Positions 1 to 6,592 of a stretch of DNA of 12,548 nt are shown here, piece by piece. This DNA comes from Vampirovibrionales bacterium (GTDB taxonomy: Bacteria; Cyanobacteriota; Vampirovibrionia; Vampirovibrionales; JAJTHC01), in assembly GCA_021299615.1 (NCBI GenBank), contig JAJTHC010000152.1, positions 1-12,548 of the forward strand. Reading direction: 5' to 3'. The notes below the pieces were generated by a model. That model was not told the origin of the DNA. It ran no database searches and was given only the letters and a program-made list of their open reading frames with translations. The position numbers and the translations under genes are program-made. Position 1 is the first letter of the stretch; each line of letters opens with the position of its first letter.

Positions 1-965
1 ACACGCTTAATGGCGATGGTTTCCGCCAAATCACCTAGCGGTGTCGATGTTCCATGAGCGTTGATGTAGTCAATATCTTCAGGTGCCAAGTCTGCCGAAC
101 GCAAAGCGGCTGTCATCGCACGAGAGGCTCCCAAGCCTTCTTTGTGAGGCATCACAATATCAAAGGCATCGGAAGAGCGACCATAGCCCACGATTTCCGC
201 GTAGATTTTAGCCCCACGGGCTTTGGCGATTTCATAATCTTCTAAAATCAAAATGCCTGCCCCTTCTGAGATGACAAAGCCGTCACGGTCTTTGTCAAAA
301 GGTCGACTGGCACGTTCAGGGTCGTCATTACGACCTGTTAAAGCTTTCATGTTGTTAAAACCAGCCACAGCGACTGCCGTTAGGGGGGCTTCGGCTCCAC
401 CCGCAACCACGGCATCACATTCGCCTGTTTGAATCATTTTTACCGCTTGCCCAATGCAATCGGTACCCGTGGCACACGCCGTCACCAAAGCGAAGTTAGG
501 ACCCGTAATGCCGAGTTCAATGGAAATGCGTCCGCATGCCATGTCAGGAATCATCATCGGAACCAAGAATGGTGAAGCTTTACCGTAGCCCTTTTCCATG
601 CTGGAAATCACGGTGTCTTCCATGGTAATCAAACCACCAGAACCCGTCCCCACAACCACACCCATACGATGCTTTTCCACATGCCCTTCAATGCCTGAAT
701 CTTCATAGGCTTGAATCGCAGCGACTAAACCCAATTGCGAGAAACGATCCATGCGACGGGCTTTTTTTCTGTCCATATGGTCTTCAGGATTAAAGCCCAC
801 AATTTCCCCAGCCACTTTACAGGTGCGTCTTTCTTCGGGGATGACTTCAATAAAGCGAATGCCACTACGACCCGCTTCTAAGTTTTCCCATAGTTCAGCA
901 TTATTTTTGCCCATTGGCGAAACACTGCCCATTCCAGTTACAACGACACGTTTTTGACTCATCAT
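1..965 (-). CDS. fabF: 3-oxoacyl-ACP synthase II (KAS II), C-terminus outside window
   Basis: Condensing enzyme that elongates acyl-ACP with malonyl-ACP in the cytoplasmic type II fatty-acid cycle. About 321 of the usual ~410 residues are present, and the reading frame leaves the window at position 1. The N-terminus MSQKRVVVTGMG is the standard KAS II start. Counting from the second of two adjacent ATGs (960-962), the nucleophile in VTACATGTD is Cys163 (codon 474-476) and the first catalytic histidine in NAHGTSTPLGD is His303 (codon 54-56), the same numbers as in E. coli FabF. The second histidine (340 in E. coli) lies outside. The start is ATG-ATG (963-965 or 960-962), with only a weak GGAT-type ribosome site upstream. 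It is the last visible gene of the operon, 86 bases after acpP, with a hairpin in the gap. Confidence 0.96.
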   Translation of the reverse strand, partial: MMSQKRVVVTGMGSVSPMGKNNAELWENLEAGRSGIRFIEVIPEERRTCKVAGEIVGFNPEDHMDRKKARRMDRFSQLGLVAAIQAYEDSGIEGHVEKHRMGVVVGTGSGGLITMEDTVISSMEKGYGKASPFLVPMMIPDMACGRISIELGITGPNFALVTACATGTDCIGQAVKMIQTGECDAVVAGGAEAPLTAVAVAGFNNMKALTGRNDDPERASRPFDKDRDGFVISEGAGILILEDYEIAKARGAKIYAEIVGYGRSSDAFDIVMPHKEGLGASRAMTAALRSADLAPEDIDYINAHGTSTPLGDLAETIAIKR

Positions 966-1008
966 CAGGGGATCCACATAGTTTAATTTTGACGTAAATA
1001 AGGGGGTC

Positions 1009-1032
1009 GAAGGTCTTCAGTAGAAGACCTTC
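1009..1032 (-). other. Intercistronic hairpin between acpP and fabF
   Basis: A perfect 10-bp inverted repeat, GAAGGTCTTC / GAAGACCTTC, with a 4-base loop lies in the 86-base gap between acpP and fabF. On the transcribed minus strand no T-run follows it, so it is not a standard intrinsic terminator. Similar hairpins after highly expressed genes often protect or define the 3' end of a processed mRNA. That would fit the need for much more ACP than FabF, but this role is inferred. Confidence 0.7.
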
Positions 1033-1051
1033 CATAAAATCAAGGCAAAAC

Positions 1052-1285
1052 CTATTGGTTACGCTCTACATAATTGACGGCATCCTGAATGGTTGCGATT
1101 TTTTCAGCATCTTCATCAGGGATTTCGCATCCGAACTCTTCTTCCAACGCCATGACGAGTTCAACGGTATCCAAGGAATCCGCACCCAAGTCTTGCTGAA
1201 AGTTTGCTTCAGGCTTCACTTGATCTTCTTCGACATTCAACTGTTCGATGACGACTTTTTTAACACGATCTAATACGCTAGACAT
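1052..1285 (-). CDS. acpP: Acyl carrier protein
   Basis: Carries growing acyl chains on a 4'-phosphopantetheine arm and is the shared substrate platform of every Fab enzyme and PlsX. The 77-residue acidic protein has the hallmark DLGADSLDTVELVMALEEEF, with the modified serine at residue 37 (the DSL serine). Length and helix pattern match AcpP throughout. The chosen start is the ATG of MSSVLDRVKK, ten bases after a GGAG ribosome site. An in-frame ATG three codons upstream is only one base from that site, and a longer reading from 1318 adds a non-homologous leader. It lies 63 bases after fabG and 86 before fabF. Confidence 0.96.
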   Translation of the reverse strand: MSSVLDRVKKVVIEQLNVEEDQVKPEANFQQDLGADSLDTVELVMALEEEFGCEIPDEDAEKIATIQDAVNYVERNQ

Positions 1286-1348
1286 AGTATTCATTCTCCA
1301 ATTTAAATATAGGGCCATTTGCCCACTTCCTATAATGACGTATCAAGC

Positions 1349-2086
1349 TTAAAATACAAGCCCACCGTCCACACCAATAACTTGCCCTGTAATATATTGC
1401 CCTTTGGTGGCTAAAAATAGCACCGTATTCGCAATATCTTCAGGACTGCCAAATCGTTTTAAGGGAATTGCATTGAGCAATTGATCCTTGTGAGGCAAAT
1501 CGCCTGTCATATCCGTTTCAATAAAACCGGGGGCAATGGCGTTACAGGTCACGCCTCTGGCACCGAGTTCTTTGGCAACCGTTTTGGTCAAGCCAATCAA
1601 ACCTGCTTTGGCGGCGGCGTAATTGACTTGCCCTGCGTTACCGTAAACGCCCACCACACTTGAAATGTTGATAATCACGCCCTTGCGTTGCTTCATCATG
1701 ACTTTGCCTGCGGCACGAGTGGTATGAAAAACGCCCGTGAGATTCGTTTGAATCACGGCATCCCAATCTTCGTCTTTCATGCGAATCATCAAGGTATCCC
1801 GTGTGATGCCTGCATTGTTGACGAGGACATCCACCGAGCCAAAGTCAGCAGCGACGGTGTCAATCAAGGCTTGACACGCTTTCGCATCGCCCGCATCAGA
1901 TTGATAGGCTTTGAGTGTTTGCCCTGTTTCTGCTGTAAGGCTTGCGACCAATTCATCGGCTTTCGCACTGCTGGAATGGTAGGTAAAGGCGACATCAAAA
2001 CCAGAACGAGCAAGCGTTTCAACGCAAGCTTTGCCAATGCCTCGTGAGCCTCCTGTAACAATAGCGACTTGTTTTTGTGCGTTCAT
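1349..2086 (-). CDS. fabG: 3-oxoacyl-ACP reductase
   Basis: NADPH-dependent reductase that converts 3-oxoacyl-ACP to (R)-3-hydroxyacyl-ACP. A short-chain dehydrogenase of 245 residues, the usual FabG length. The Rossmann cofactor motif TGGSRGIG is at residues 11-18 and NNAG at 90-93. The catalytic tetrad is Asn115, Ser143, Tyr156 and Lys160 (NYAAAKAG). The C-terminal IETDMT...GQYITGQVIGVDGG region is typical of FabG rather than other SDRs. The ATG is preceded by AGAAGGA about six bases upstream. It follows fabD by 40 bases in the same transcription unit. The acpP neighbour fixes the assignment to fatty-acid synthesis. Confidence 0.96.
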   Translation of the reverse strand: MNAQKQVAIVTGGSRGIGKACVETLARSGFDVAFTYHSSSAKADELVASLTAETGQTLKAYQSDAGDAKACQALIDTVAADFGSVDVLVNNAGITRDTLMIRMKDEDWDAVIQTNLTGVFHTTRAAGKVMMKQRKGVIINISSVVGVYGNAGQVNYAAAKAGLIGLTKTVAKELGARGVTCNAIAPGFIETDMTGDLPHKDQLLNAIPLKRFGSPEDIANTVLFLATKGQYITGQVIGVDGGLVF

Positions 2087-2126
2087 GTAAGATCCTTCTC
2101 TAATTATAATGGACTATTTACAGCGG

Positions 2127-3107
2127 TTAAGACAAGGCAGGGCTTGCTTGAAAGGCATCGACGACTTCCGCCAAGGAAGCGGTGTCATAGACGTTGTAAA
2201 TCTGAACATCAGGGTAACTTTTTTTCATTAAACCTGTTAAAACCTTACCTGGACCAAACTCGATGACGGTATTCACCCCGAGGGTTTCAACCAATGTTTT
2301 CATCGTGCTTGTCCACTGGACGCTAGAAGGCATTTGTAAGATAGACGCTGTTTTTAGGTCTTTGGCAAAGGTCTTGGCTTGAGCATCCACATTGCTAATC
2401 ACAGGGATACGGGCGTCTTGAAAGGGAACTTCTTCAAGCAAGCTAGCAAAAGCGTCTGCTGGCTCGTCCATTAAAGGGGAATGAAAGGCGCCGCCGACAG
2501 GCAAGGGAATCACACGCTTGGCACCTGCTTCTTTCAGAGCAGGACTTGCCAATTCAATGCCTTGGACTGTGCCTGAAATCACGATTTGCGACGGGCTATT
2601 GTCATTGGCGACCACCGCAATTTCACCGTTTAGATCTAAGCTTGTTAAAGTCTGCTTGACAAGATCCGCCGACAAACCCAAAACGGCTGCCATCGTCCCT
2701 GCTGGAGCCGTTTCCATGAGGCTGGCTCGCTTTTCAACGAGCGGTACCACAGCATCGACACGTAACGCCCCTGCTGCGACTAAAGCTGAAAACTCACCTA
2801 GGCTATGTCCTGCCACCGCCAAAGGCGTGACTTGGACTTGGGCTTGAAAGGCTTCATACGCCGCCAAAGACACCGCTAGAATAGACGGCTGTGTGTAAAT
2901 CGTGCGGTTGAGTTCTTCACTCGATCCTTTGAAGGTAATATCCAACAAAGATTGCCCTGCTTCATTCGGCGTCACCAAGGCGTTAATTTGGTCAAATAAG
3001 GCTTTTAGACGGGCATTAGATTCGTAAAAATCTTGCCCCATGCCGACCACTTGAGAGCCTTGCCCAGGGAATAAAAACGCCACTTTTTTTGAGCCATTCG
3101 ACGTCAT
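2127..3107 (-). CDS. fabD: Malonyl-CoA:ACP malonyltransferase
   Basis: Moves malonate from CoA to ACP, supplying the extender for FabH and FabF. The protein has 326 residues, slightly longer than the ~310 of E. coli FabD. Visible motifs are the oxyanion-hole FLFPGQGSQ (residues 11-19), the nucleophile elbow GHSLGE with Ser102, the substrate-binding arginine in VEKRASLME (Arg127), and the catalytic histidine in AFHSPLM (His209). The position before that histidine region reads VGGAFHS, where VSAAFHS-like sequences are common; this is a mild variation. The start overlaps the fabH stop by one base (TAATG). A strong AAGGAGG ribosome site lies inside the end of fabH, so the two genes are likely translationally coupled. 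Confidence 0.96.
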   Translation of the reverse strand: MTSNGSKKVAFLFPGQGSQVVGMGQDFYESNARLKALFDQINALVTPNEAGQSLLDITFKGSSEELNRTIYTQPSILAVSLAAYEAFQAQVQVTPLAVAGHSLGEFSALVAAGALRVDAVVPLVEKRASLMETAPAGTMAAVLGLSADLVKQTLTSLDLNGEIAVVANDNSPSQIVISGTVQGIELASPALKEAGAKRVIPLPVGGAFHSPLMDEPADAFASLLEEVPFQDARIPVISNVDAQAKTFAKDLKTASILQMPSSVQWTSTMKTLVETLGVNTVIEFGPGKVLTGLMKKSYPDVQIYNVYDTASLAEVVDAFQASPALS

Positions 3108-4171
3108 TAGGCACGTCCTCCTTCTTGAGCAGGTTGTATGTAGGCAATTTTTTCAAAGCTGGGGCCTGACCATATAAAGTAACTGGACGCCCACGCCAAA
3201 CCGCCACCAAAACCGCAGGTCATCACACGATTACCGTTTTGAATCTGACCGTTACGCACGGCTTCATCTAAGGCTAAAGGTACCGAAGCGGCAGACGTAT
3301 TGCCGTATTTGTCAAGATTAATCACCATTTTTTCACGTGGAATCCCCAAGCGTTCGTTCATGGCATCCATAATGCGGATATTCGCTTGATGCAAGACCAA
3401 GGTATCAATGTCTTCAAGCGTTTCGCCTGCATTTTCAAGGGTTTGACGAATCGACGAAGGCACAACACCCACCGCAAATTTAAAGACTTCCCGACCGTTC
3501 ATTTGAACGTAAGGGTTTCGAGGCGTGGGCTGCGGTAAAATCGGGCAATTCACCAAATTGTAGTCGGCATGGAGTTCATCCGCCTTACTGCCGTCTAGGT
3601 TGCCGTCATTGGCCAAGAAACCGTCAAAATCTTCACTGGCTTCTAACACAACCGCTCCAGCGGCGTCACCAAATAAGACGCAGGTATTACGATCGCTCCA
3701 GTCCATGACTCGAGAATGGGCATCCGCTCCAAGAACCAAGGCTTTTTTTGCCATGCCTGAACGTATAAATTGCTCCGCTGTAATCAAAGCCGCCACAAAA
3801 CCTGTGCAAGCCAAGGCTAAATCAAAACCAAAGGATTTGGTCGAACCGATCGCTGTTTGAATGCGAGACGCCATCGCTGGGTAACGTTCATCAGGTGTGG
3901 TTGTGGCGACAATAATAAGGTCAATGTCGGATCCGTCAATACCTGCCATTACTAAAGCTTGCTTAGCCGCCTCAATGCCCAAATCGGTGAGCATTTCATC
4001 CCCACTTAAGACGTGACGAGAGCGAATGCCTGTGCGTGTTTGGATCCATTCATCGGTGGTTTCCACCATTTTCGCCATGTCGTCATTGCTCAATACCGTA
4101 GGAGGCACTGAAGACCCCACCCCGATAATTTTAACGCCGTATTGCTTACGTTCTTGCTTAGAATTGCTCAC
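3107..4171 (-). CDS. fabH: 3-oxoacyl-ACP synthase III (KAS III)
   Basis: Starts fatty-acid chains by condensing an acyl-CoA (usually acetyl-CoA) with malonyl-ACP. The catalytic triad is clear: Cys122 in LACTGF, His261 in LHQANIRI and Asn291 in YGNTSAAS. The FGDAAGAVVLE and GFGGGLAWAS motifs are also present. Translation begins at a GTG (4169-4171) behind a GAGGAAGAG purine stretch. At 354 residues it is longer than the usual ~320: there are about ten extra residues before YGVKIIGVGS and about twenty after the normal end of the fold. The fabD ribosome site occupies part of that tail. The gene is 15 bases downstream of plsX and overlaps fabD by one base. Confidence 0.96.
   Translation of the reverse strand: MSNSKQERKQYGVKIIGVGSSVPPTVLSNDDMAKMVETTDEWIQTRTGIRSRHVLSGDEMLTDLGIEAAKQALVMAGIDGSDIDLIIVATTTPDERYPAMASRIQTAIGSTKSFGFDLALACTGFVAALITAEQFIRSGMAKKALVLGADAHSRVMDWSDRNTCVLFGDAAGAVVLEASEDFDGFLANDGNLDGSKADELHADYNLVNCPILPQPTPRNPYVQMNGREVFKFAVGVVPSSIRQTLENAGETLEDIDTLVLHQANIRIMDAMNERLGIPREKMVINLDKYGNTSAASVPLALDEAVRNGQIQNGNRVMTCGFGGGLAWASSYFIWSGPSFEKIAYIQPAQEGGRA
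3117..3123 (-). promoter_or_regulatory. fabD ribosome binding site inside fabH
   Basis: A perfect AAGGAGG on the minus strand lies 9 bases before the fabD ATG. It is embedded in codons for the last residues of FabH (EGGRA). It settles the fabD start and means that the end of fabH also carries an initiation signal. Confidence 0.85.
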
Positions 4172-4186
4172 CAGTTCTCTTCCTCA

Positions 4187-5248
4187 TTATACCGCACTAA
4201 TTTCAGATACTTCACCTTCTTCAACAGCAAGCAAAGCATCCCTATTTAAACGAGAGGCTTCCACCATTTTGGTCATCACATCGCCTTTGACGCCTGCCAC
4301 TGCGAGGCGAATAGCATTTTCAATCGCCAAGGCAGAACTGCCCCCATGAGCAATAATACAAATGCCGTTAATGCCTAAAAGCAAGGCTCCACCTACGTAT
4401 TCATGGTGAATGTGTTTACGAGCCTTTTCTAAAATAGGTTTTGCCAGCAGAGCCACCAGCTTCGTCCAGATATTTCGCGTCAATTCCTGCTTGATTAAAC
4501 GCCCAAATAGAGTCGCCATACCTTCGGCGGATTTCAAGGCAACATTGCCCGAAAAGCCGTCACAAACGATTACATCAAACTCACTAATAAAGAAATCACG
4601 CCCTTCGGCATTACCTGCAAAACCCAAGTCAGTCGCCGATTTTAACAACGCAAAGGCTTCTTTTGAAAAGGCGTTACCCTTACCTTCTTCAGAACCGATA
4701 TTTAACAAGCCCACTTTCGGATGCTCAATCCCATAAACGCCTTGCACATAAGCACGACCCAAGCGTGCAAACTGCACCAATAGTTCAGGCGTACAATCGG
4801 CATTGGCTCCGCCGTCAATCATTAAGGTTGGCGTGCGTTGAGACGGCAATGCCACCCCAATAGCAGGTCTATCAACCCCCTTGATTCGCCCGATATTAAA
4901 CAAGGCCGCTGCTAAAGCCGCCCCTGTCGATCCCGCTGCGACCATGGCATCCGCATGACCTTCTTTGACTCGACGAGCCGTGACTGCAATAGAGGCATTC
5001 TTCTTTTTACGCAAGGCAACCGTAGGCACTTCATCCATACCTATTTCATCAAGGGCTTCCACGATGCGTAAATCCAAACCACGGGTGTCATACTTGTCCA
5101 ACTCGGTTTGAATCACTGCAGGATTGCCCACCAGTTCAACAGCAACACCATAGACTTTCGCCCCCTGTATGGCACCTTTGACTGTTTCAACGGGGGCGTA
5201 ATCACCACCCATTGCATCTAATGCAATTACGATTGGCTTATTTGCCAT
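4187..5248 (-). CDS. plsX: Phosphate acyltransferase PlsX
   Basis: Peripheral membrane enzyme that converts acyl-ACP and phosphate to acyl-phosphate, the acyl donor for PlsY in the first step of phospholipid synthesis. The 353-residue protein starts MANKPIVIALDAMGGDYAP, the family's N-terminal signature, and has ADAMVAAGSTGA, MIDGGANADC and FSGNVALKSAEG in the expected order. The start is the ATG at 5246-5248, about seven bases after GAGGGAG. A TTG five codons upstream in frame is less likely because it overlaps that ribosome site. The rpmF-plsX-fabH order is widely conserved. Control may involve hairpins in the rpmF-plsX gap. Confidence 0.96.
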   Translation of the reverse strand: MANKPIVIALDAMGGDYAPVETVKGAIQGAKVYGVAVELVGNPAVIQTELDKYDTRGLDLRIVEALDEIGMDEVPTVALRKKKNASIAVTARRVKEGHADAMVAAGSTGAALAAALFNIGRIKGVDRPAIGVALPSQRTPTLMIDGGANADCTPELLVQFARLGRAYVQGVYGIEHPKVGLLNIGSEEGKGNAFSKEAFALLKSATDLGFAGNAEGRDFFISEFDVIVCDGFSGNVALKSAEGMATLFGRLIKQELTRNIWTKLVALLAKPILEKARKHIHHEYVGGALLLGINGICIIAHGGSSALAIENAIRLAVAGVKGDVMTKMVEASRLNRDALLAVEEGEVSEISAV

Positions 5249-5308
5249 GAACAACTCCCTCAATTAGGAAAAACCAACGTCTTGTAACTATGCTTCAGGA
5301 TAAGCAAA

Positions 5309-5348
5309 CGTCTTGGAAGACGCCAAGCGATTACTCGCTAGCGTCTTC
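5309..5348 (-). promoter_or_regulatory. Mutually exclusive hairpins at the rpmF stop / plsX leader
   Basis: Read on the minus strand, three segments can pair in two ways. GAAGACGC (5348-5341, the last rpmF codons) is complementary to GCGTCTTC (5323-5316) over 8 bp. The latter also pairs with the following AAGACG (5314-5309) over 5-6 bp. The two pairings exclude each other, and a ribosome finishing rpmF would cover the first segment. This is the geometry of a translation-sensitive attenuator, but the downstream sequence (TTTGCTT) is a poor T-run, so the function is inferred only. Confidence 0.4.
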
Positions 5349-5666
5349 TTTCGTTTTTGCTTCAACATCAACCACATCAGTCACGTCGTGTGCGTGGTCA
5401 TGTCCGTAATTTTCGTCATGCACATGCTCTTCAAAGGTTTCAATACCATTTTGAACTTGAGACTGTACTTGATCAAAGCCACTTTTCTTTGCGAAACGAG
5501 GAGACACGATGCGTCCGTTATAAAAACCACAGACGGTGCAAACGGCATGGGTCAATTTAGGGCTTCCGCAGTTGGTGCAGAAGGTCACAGCTGTTGGGAG
5601 CGCCTTCCAGTTAGCGCGACGGGCGCGTTTGTCGGCTTTACCACGGCGTTGCTTAGGTACTGGCAT
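5331..5666 (-). CDS. rpmF: Large-subunit ribosomal protein L32 with His/Asp-rich C-terminal tail
   Basis: Structural protein of the 50S subunit. Residues 1-55 are a normal L32: a basic start MPVPKQRRGKADKRARRANW, then a four-cysteine zinc ribbon with Cys30, Cys33, Cys43 and Cys46 (CTNC...CTVCGFYNGR). L32 is normally about 57-60 residues, whereas this one has 111. The extra 50 residues are acidic and contain a histidine cluster (HVHDENYGHDHAHD, with histidines at about 81, 83, 89, 91 and 93), a possible second metal-binding patch. The ATG has an AGGA site eight bases upstream. It is the promoter-proximal visible gene of the fab operon, 82 bases before plsX. A weak candidate promoter (TTGACT on the minus strand at 5744-5739) is present, but its -10 is poor. 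Confidence 0.92.
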   Translation of the reverse strand: MPVPKQRRGKADKRARRANWKALPTAVTFCTNCGSPKLTHAVCTVCGFYNGRIVSPRFAKKSGFDQVQSQVQNGIETFEEHVHDENYGHDHAHDVTDVVDVEAKTKEDASE

Positions 5667-5903
5667 GTTTGAAATCCTTTATTTATTACAGTTCACGCCT
5701 ATAAAGACGTTGACACCCTTAGAGTTTCCCTTAAACAAAGTCAAATTGCAAGTTTCTTTTACCAAACGTAACAAAATGCAAAACAAAGACACAGACTAGG
5801 TGAAAACGCTGTTGTGGGTTATTTGACGGAAATTGTCGCTTAAAGGCTTGACTCTCTGTTCTGTTCATCGTACATTAAGAAGTGTGAGGTTAATCGATAT
5901 TCT
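5667..5903. other. Intergenic leader between rpmF and tRNA-Gln
   Basis: No convincing gene is seen. On the minus strand this should hold the promoter of the rpmF-fab operon. The best candidate is TTGACT (5744-5739), but with 17-bp spacing the -10 reads TAAGGG, so the start cannot be fixed. At the right end, GAAGTGTGA (5879-5887) is the left arm of a 9-bp perfect inverted repeat whose right arm is at 5949-5957, bracketing the tRNA-Gln promoter. Confidence 0.5.
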
Positions 5904-5931
5904 TTGCAAATAAAGTTTTAGATTATCTAAT
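5904..5931 (+). promoter_or_regulatory. Promoter of tRNA-Gln
   Basis: A -35 TTGCAA (5904-5909) and a -10 TCTAAT (5926-5931, five of six consensus bases) are separated by 16 bp. The predicted start near 5938 leaves a leader of about 25 bases before the tRNA. A small dyad TAGATTATCTA overlaps the -10. Confidence 0.55.
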
Positions 5932-5962
5932 AAGAATAGACGTTGTAATCACACTTCAATAG

Positions 5963-6034
5963 TGGGGTATCGCCAAGCGGTAAGGCATCTGGTTTTGGTC
6001 CAGACATCCGGAGGTTCGAATCCTTCTACCCCAG
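5963..6034 (+). tRNA. tRNA-Gln (anticodon TTG)
   Basis: The 72-base cloverleaf has acceptor arms TGGGGTA (5963-5969) and TACCCCA (6027-6033) and discriminator G6034. The anticodon stem TCTGG/CCAGA encloses loop TTTTGGT, so the anticodon is TTG at 5995-5997, reading CAA/CAG. The T arm contains GGTTCGAATCC. No CCA is encoded, so it must be added after transcription. A promoter lies upstream and an intrinsic terminator begins four bases downstream. Confidence 0.97.
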
Positions 6035-6037
6035 TTT

Positions 6038-6070
6038 AAACTCCCTTTCTTTCCAGTAAGGGAGTTTTTT
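6038..6070 (+). terminator. Intrinsic terminator of tRNA-Gln
   Basis: A perfect 10-bp stem, AAACTCCCTT (6038-6047) with AAGGGAGTTT (6058-6067), has a 10-base loop. It runs straight into a T-tract ending at 6070. Confidence 0.9.
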
Positions 6071-6094
6071 ATTCACCAAGTGCTAGGCATTCTC

Positions 6095-6274
6095 TATAGA
6101 AACCTCTGCAAAAGTCCCATTCGGCGAATCTTCATTTGCACGAAGCGTGAGTGATTGCAAGCAATCAACAAAATAAGCCGTTTTTTCGTTGCGTACGTCT
6201 GTGTACACGCCTCAAAAGCCGTTTGTTTTTCCTTGAATCTTCATCCGACTTGAACTTTCGCAGAGGTTTCTATA
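6095..6274. repeat. MITE-like element A, 180 bp, with 21-bp terminal inverted repeats
   Basis: The ends, TATAGAAACCTCTGC-type, form a 21-bp inverted repeat with one mismatch (6095-6115 against 6254-6274). Looser similarity continues inward for about 20 more bases. If the ends are taken at GAAACC/GGTTTC, a TATA duplication flanks the element, although TATA is itself a palindrome. Inside are the palindrome TGATTGCAAGCAATCA (6152-6167) and a 69-bp core (6169-6237) that is 66/69 identical, in inverted orientation, to 6763-6831. No transposase is encoded, so any movement would have needed an enzyme supplied from elsewhere. The ends recall those of some IS5-family elements, which is unverified. Confidence 0.75.
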
Positions 6275-6282
6275 CAATATTT

Positions 6283-6314
6283 AAAAATCCCCTATCCTGA
6301 AAGGAATAGGGGAT
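6283..6314 (-). terminator. Intrinsic terminator of tRNA-Leu
   Basis: On the minus strand the stem ATCCCCTATTCC / GGATAGGGGAT has one bulged base and a short loop, and is followed by TTTTT. It begins two bases after the tRNA-Leu 3' end. Confidence 0.85.
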
Positions 6315-6315
6315 A

Positions 6316-6401
6316 TGCCCGTGGCCAGACTTGAACTGGCACGTGGTGTTAGCCACAACGGATTTTAAGTCCGCAGCGTCTACCGATTCCGCCACACGGG
6401 C
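6316..6401 (-). tRNA. tRNA-Leu (anticodon TAA)
   Basis: A class II tRNA of 86 bases on the minus strand. The acceptor arm GCCCGTG pairs with CACGGGC, and the discriminator is A (6316). The anticodon stem GCGGA/TCCGT closes the loop CTTAAAA, giving anticodon TAA (reads TTA/TTG). A long variable arm (GTGGCTAACACCAC) and the T loop GTTCAAGTC confirm a leucine type. No CCA is encoded. Confidence 0.97.
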
Positions 6402-6414
6402 TTTTGATTCCTTC

Positions 6415-6442
6415 AGTTTAACGTATCAAGCGAGGCTGTCAA
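6415..6442 (-). promoter_or_regulatory. Promoter of tRNA-Leu
   Basis: On the minus strand a consensus -35 TTGACA (6442-6437) and a -10 TAAACT (6420-6415) are 16 bp apart. This places the start a few bases before the mature tRNA end at 6401. Confidence 0.65.
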
Positions 6443-6592
6443 TCGTTGAAAGGTTTTATTTTTGAAAATCTTTCTATCTCGATTTCGGGAGAAGAAATAA
6501 CGCCCCATACGTGTCATAGCCTTCCAAGGGAATGGATCTGTCCGTCAACGCCGTAAGTATCAACTCCACCAAGTATGGCTGATACAGCCAAG

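Noticed and set aside
1009..1032. Hairpin as a terminator of acpP
   Set aside because: The stem is perfect but no T-run follows on the transcribed strand; kept as a processing or stability element only.
1688..2047. 119-codon plus-strand frame opposite fabG
   Set aside because: Antisense shadow of a clearly conserved fabG; no ribosome site or recognisable domain.
5313..5672. 119-codon plus-strand frame opposite rpmF
   Set aside because: Antisense to a confident L32 gene and free only because of the skewed composition of its His/Asp tail.
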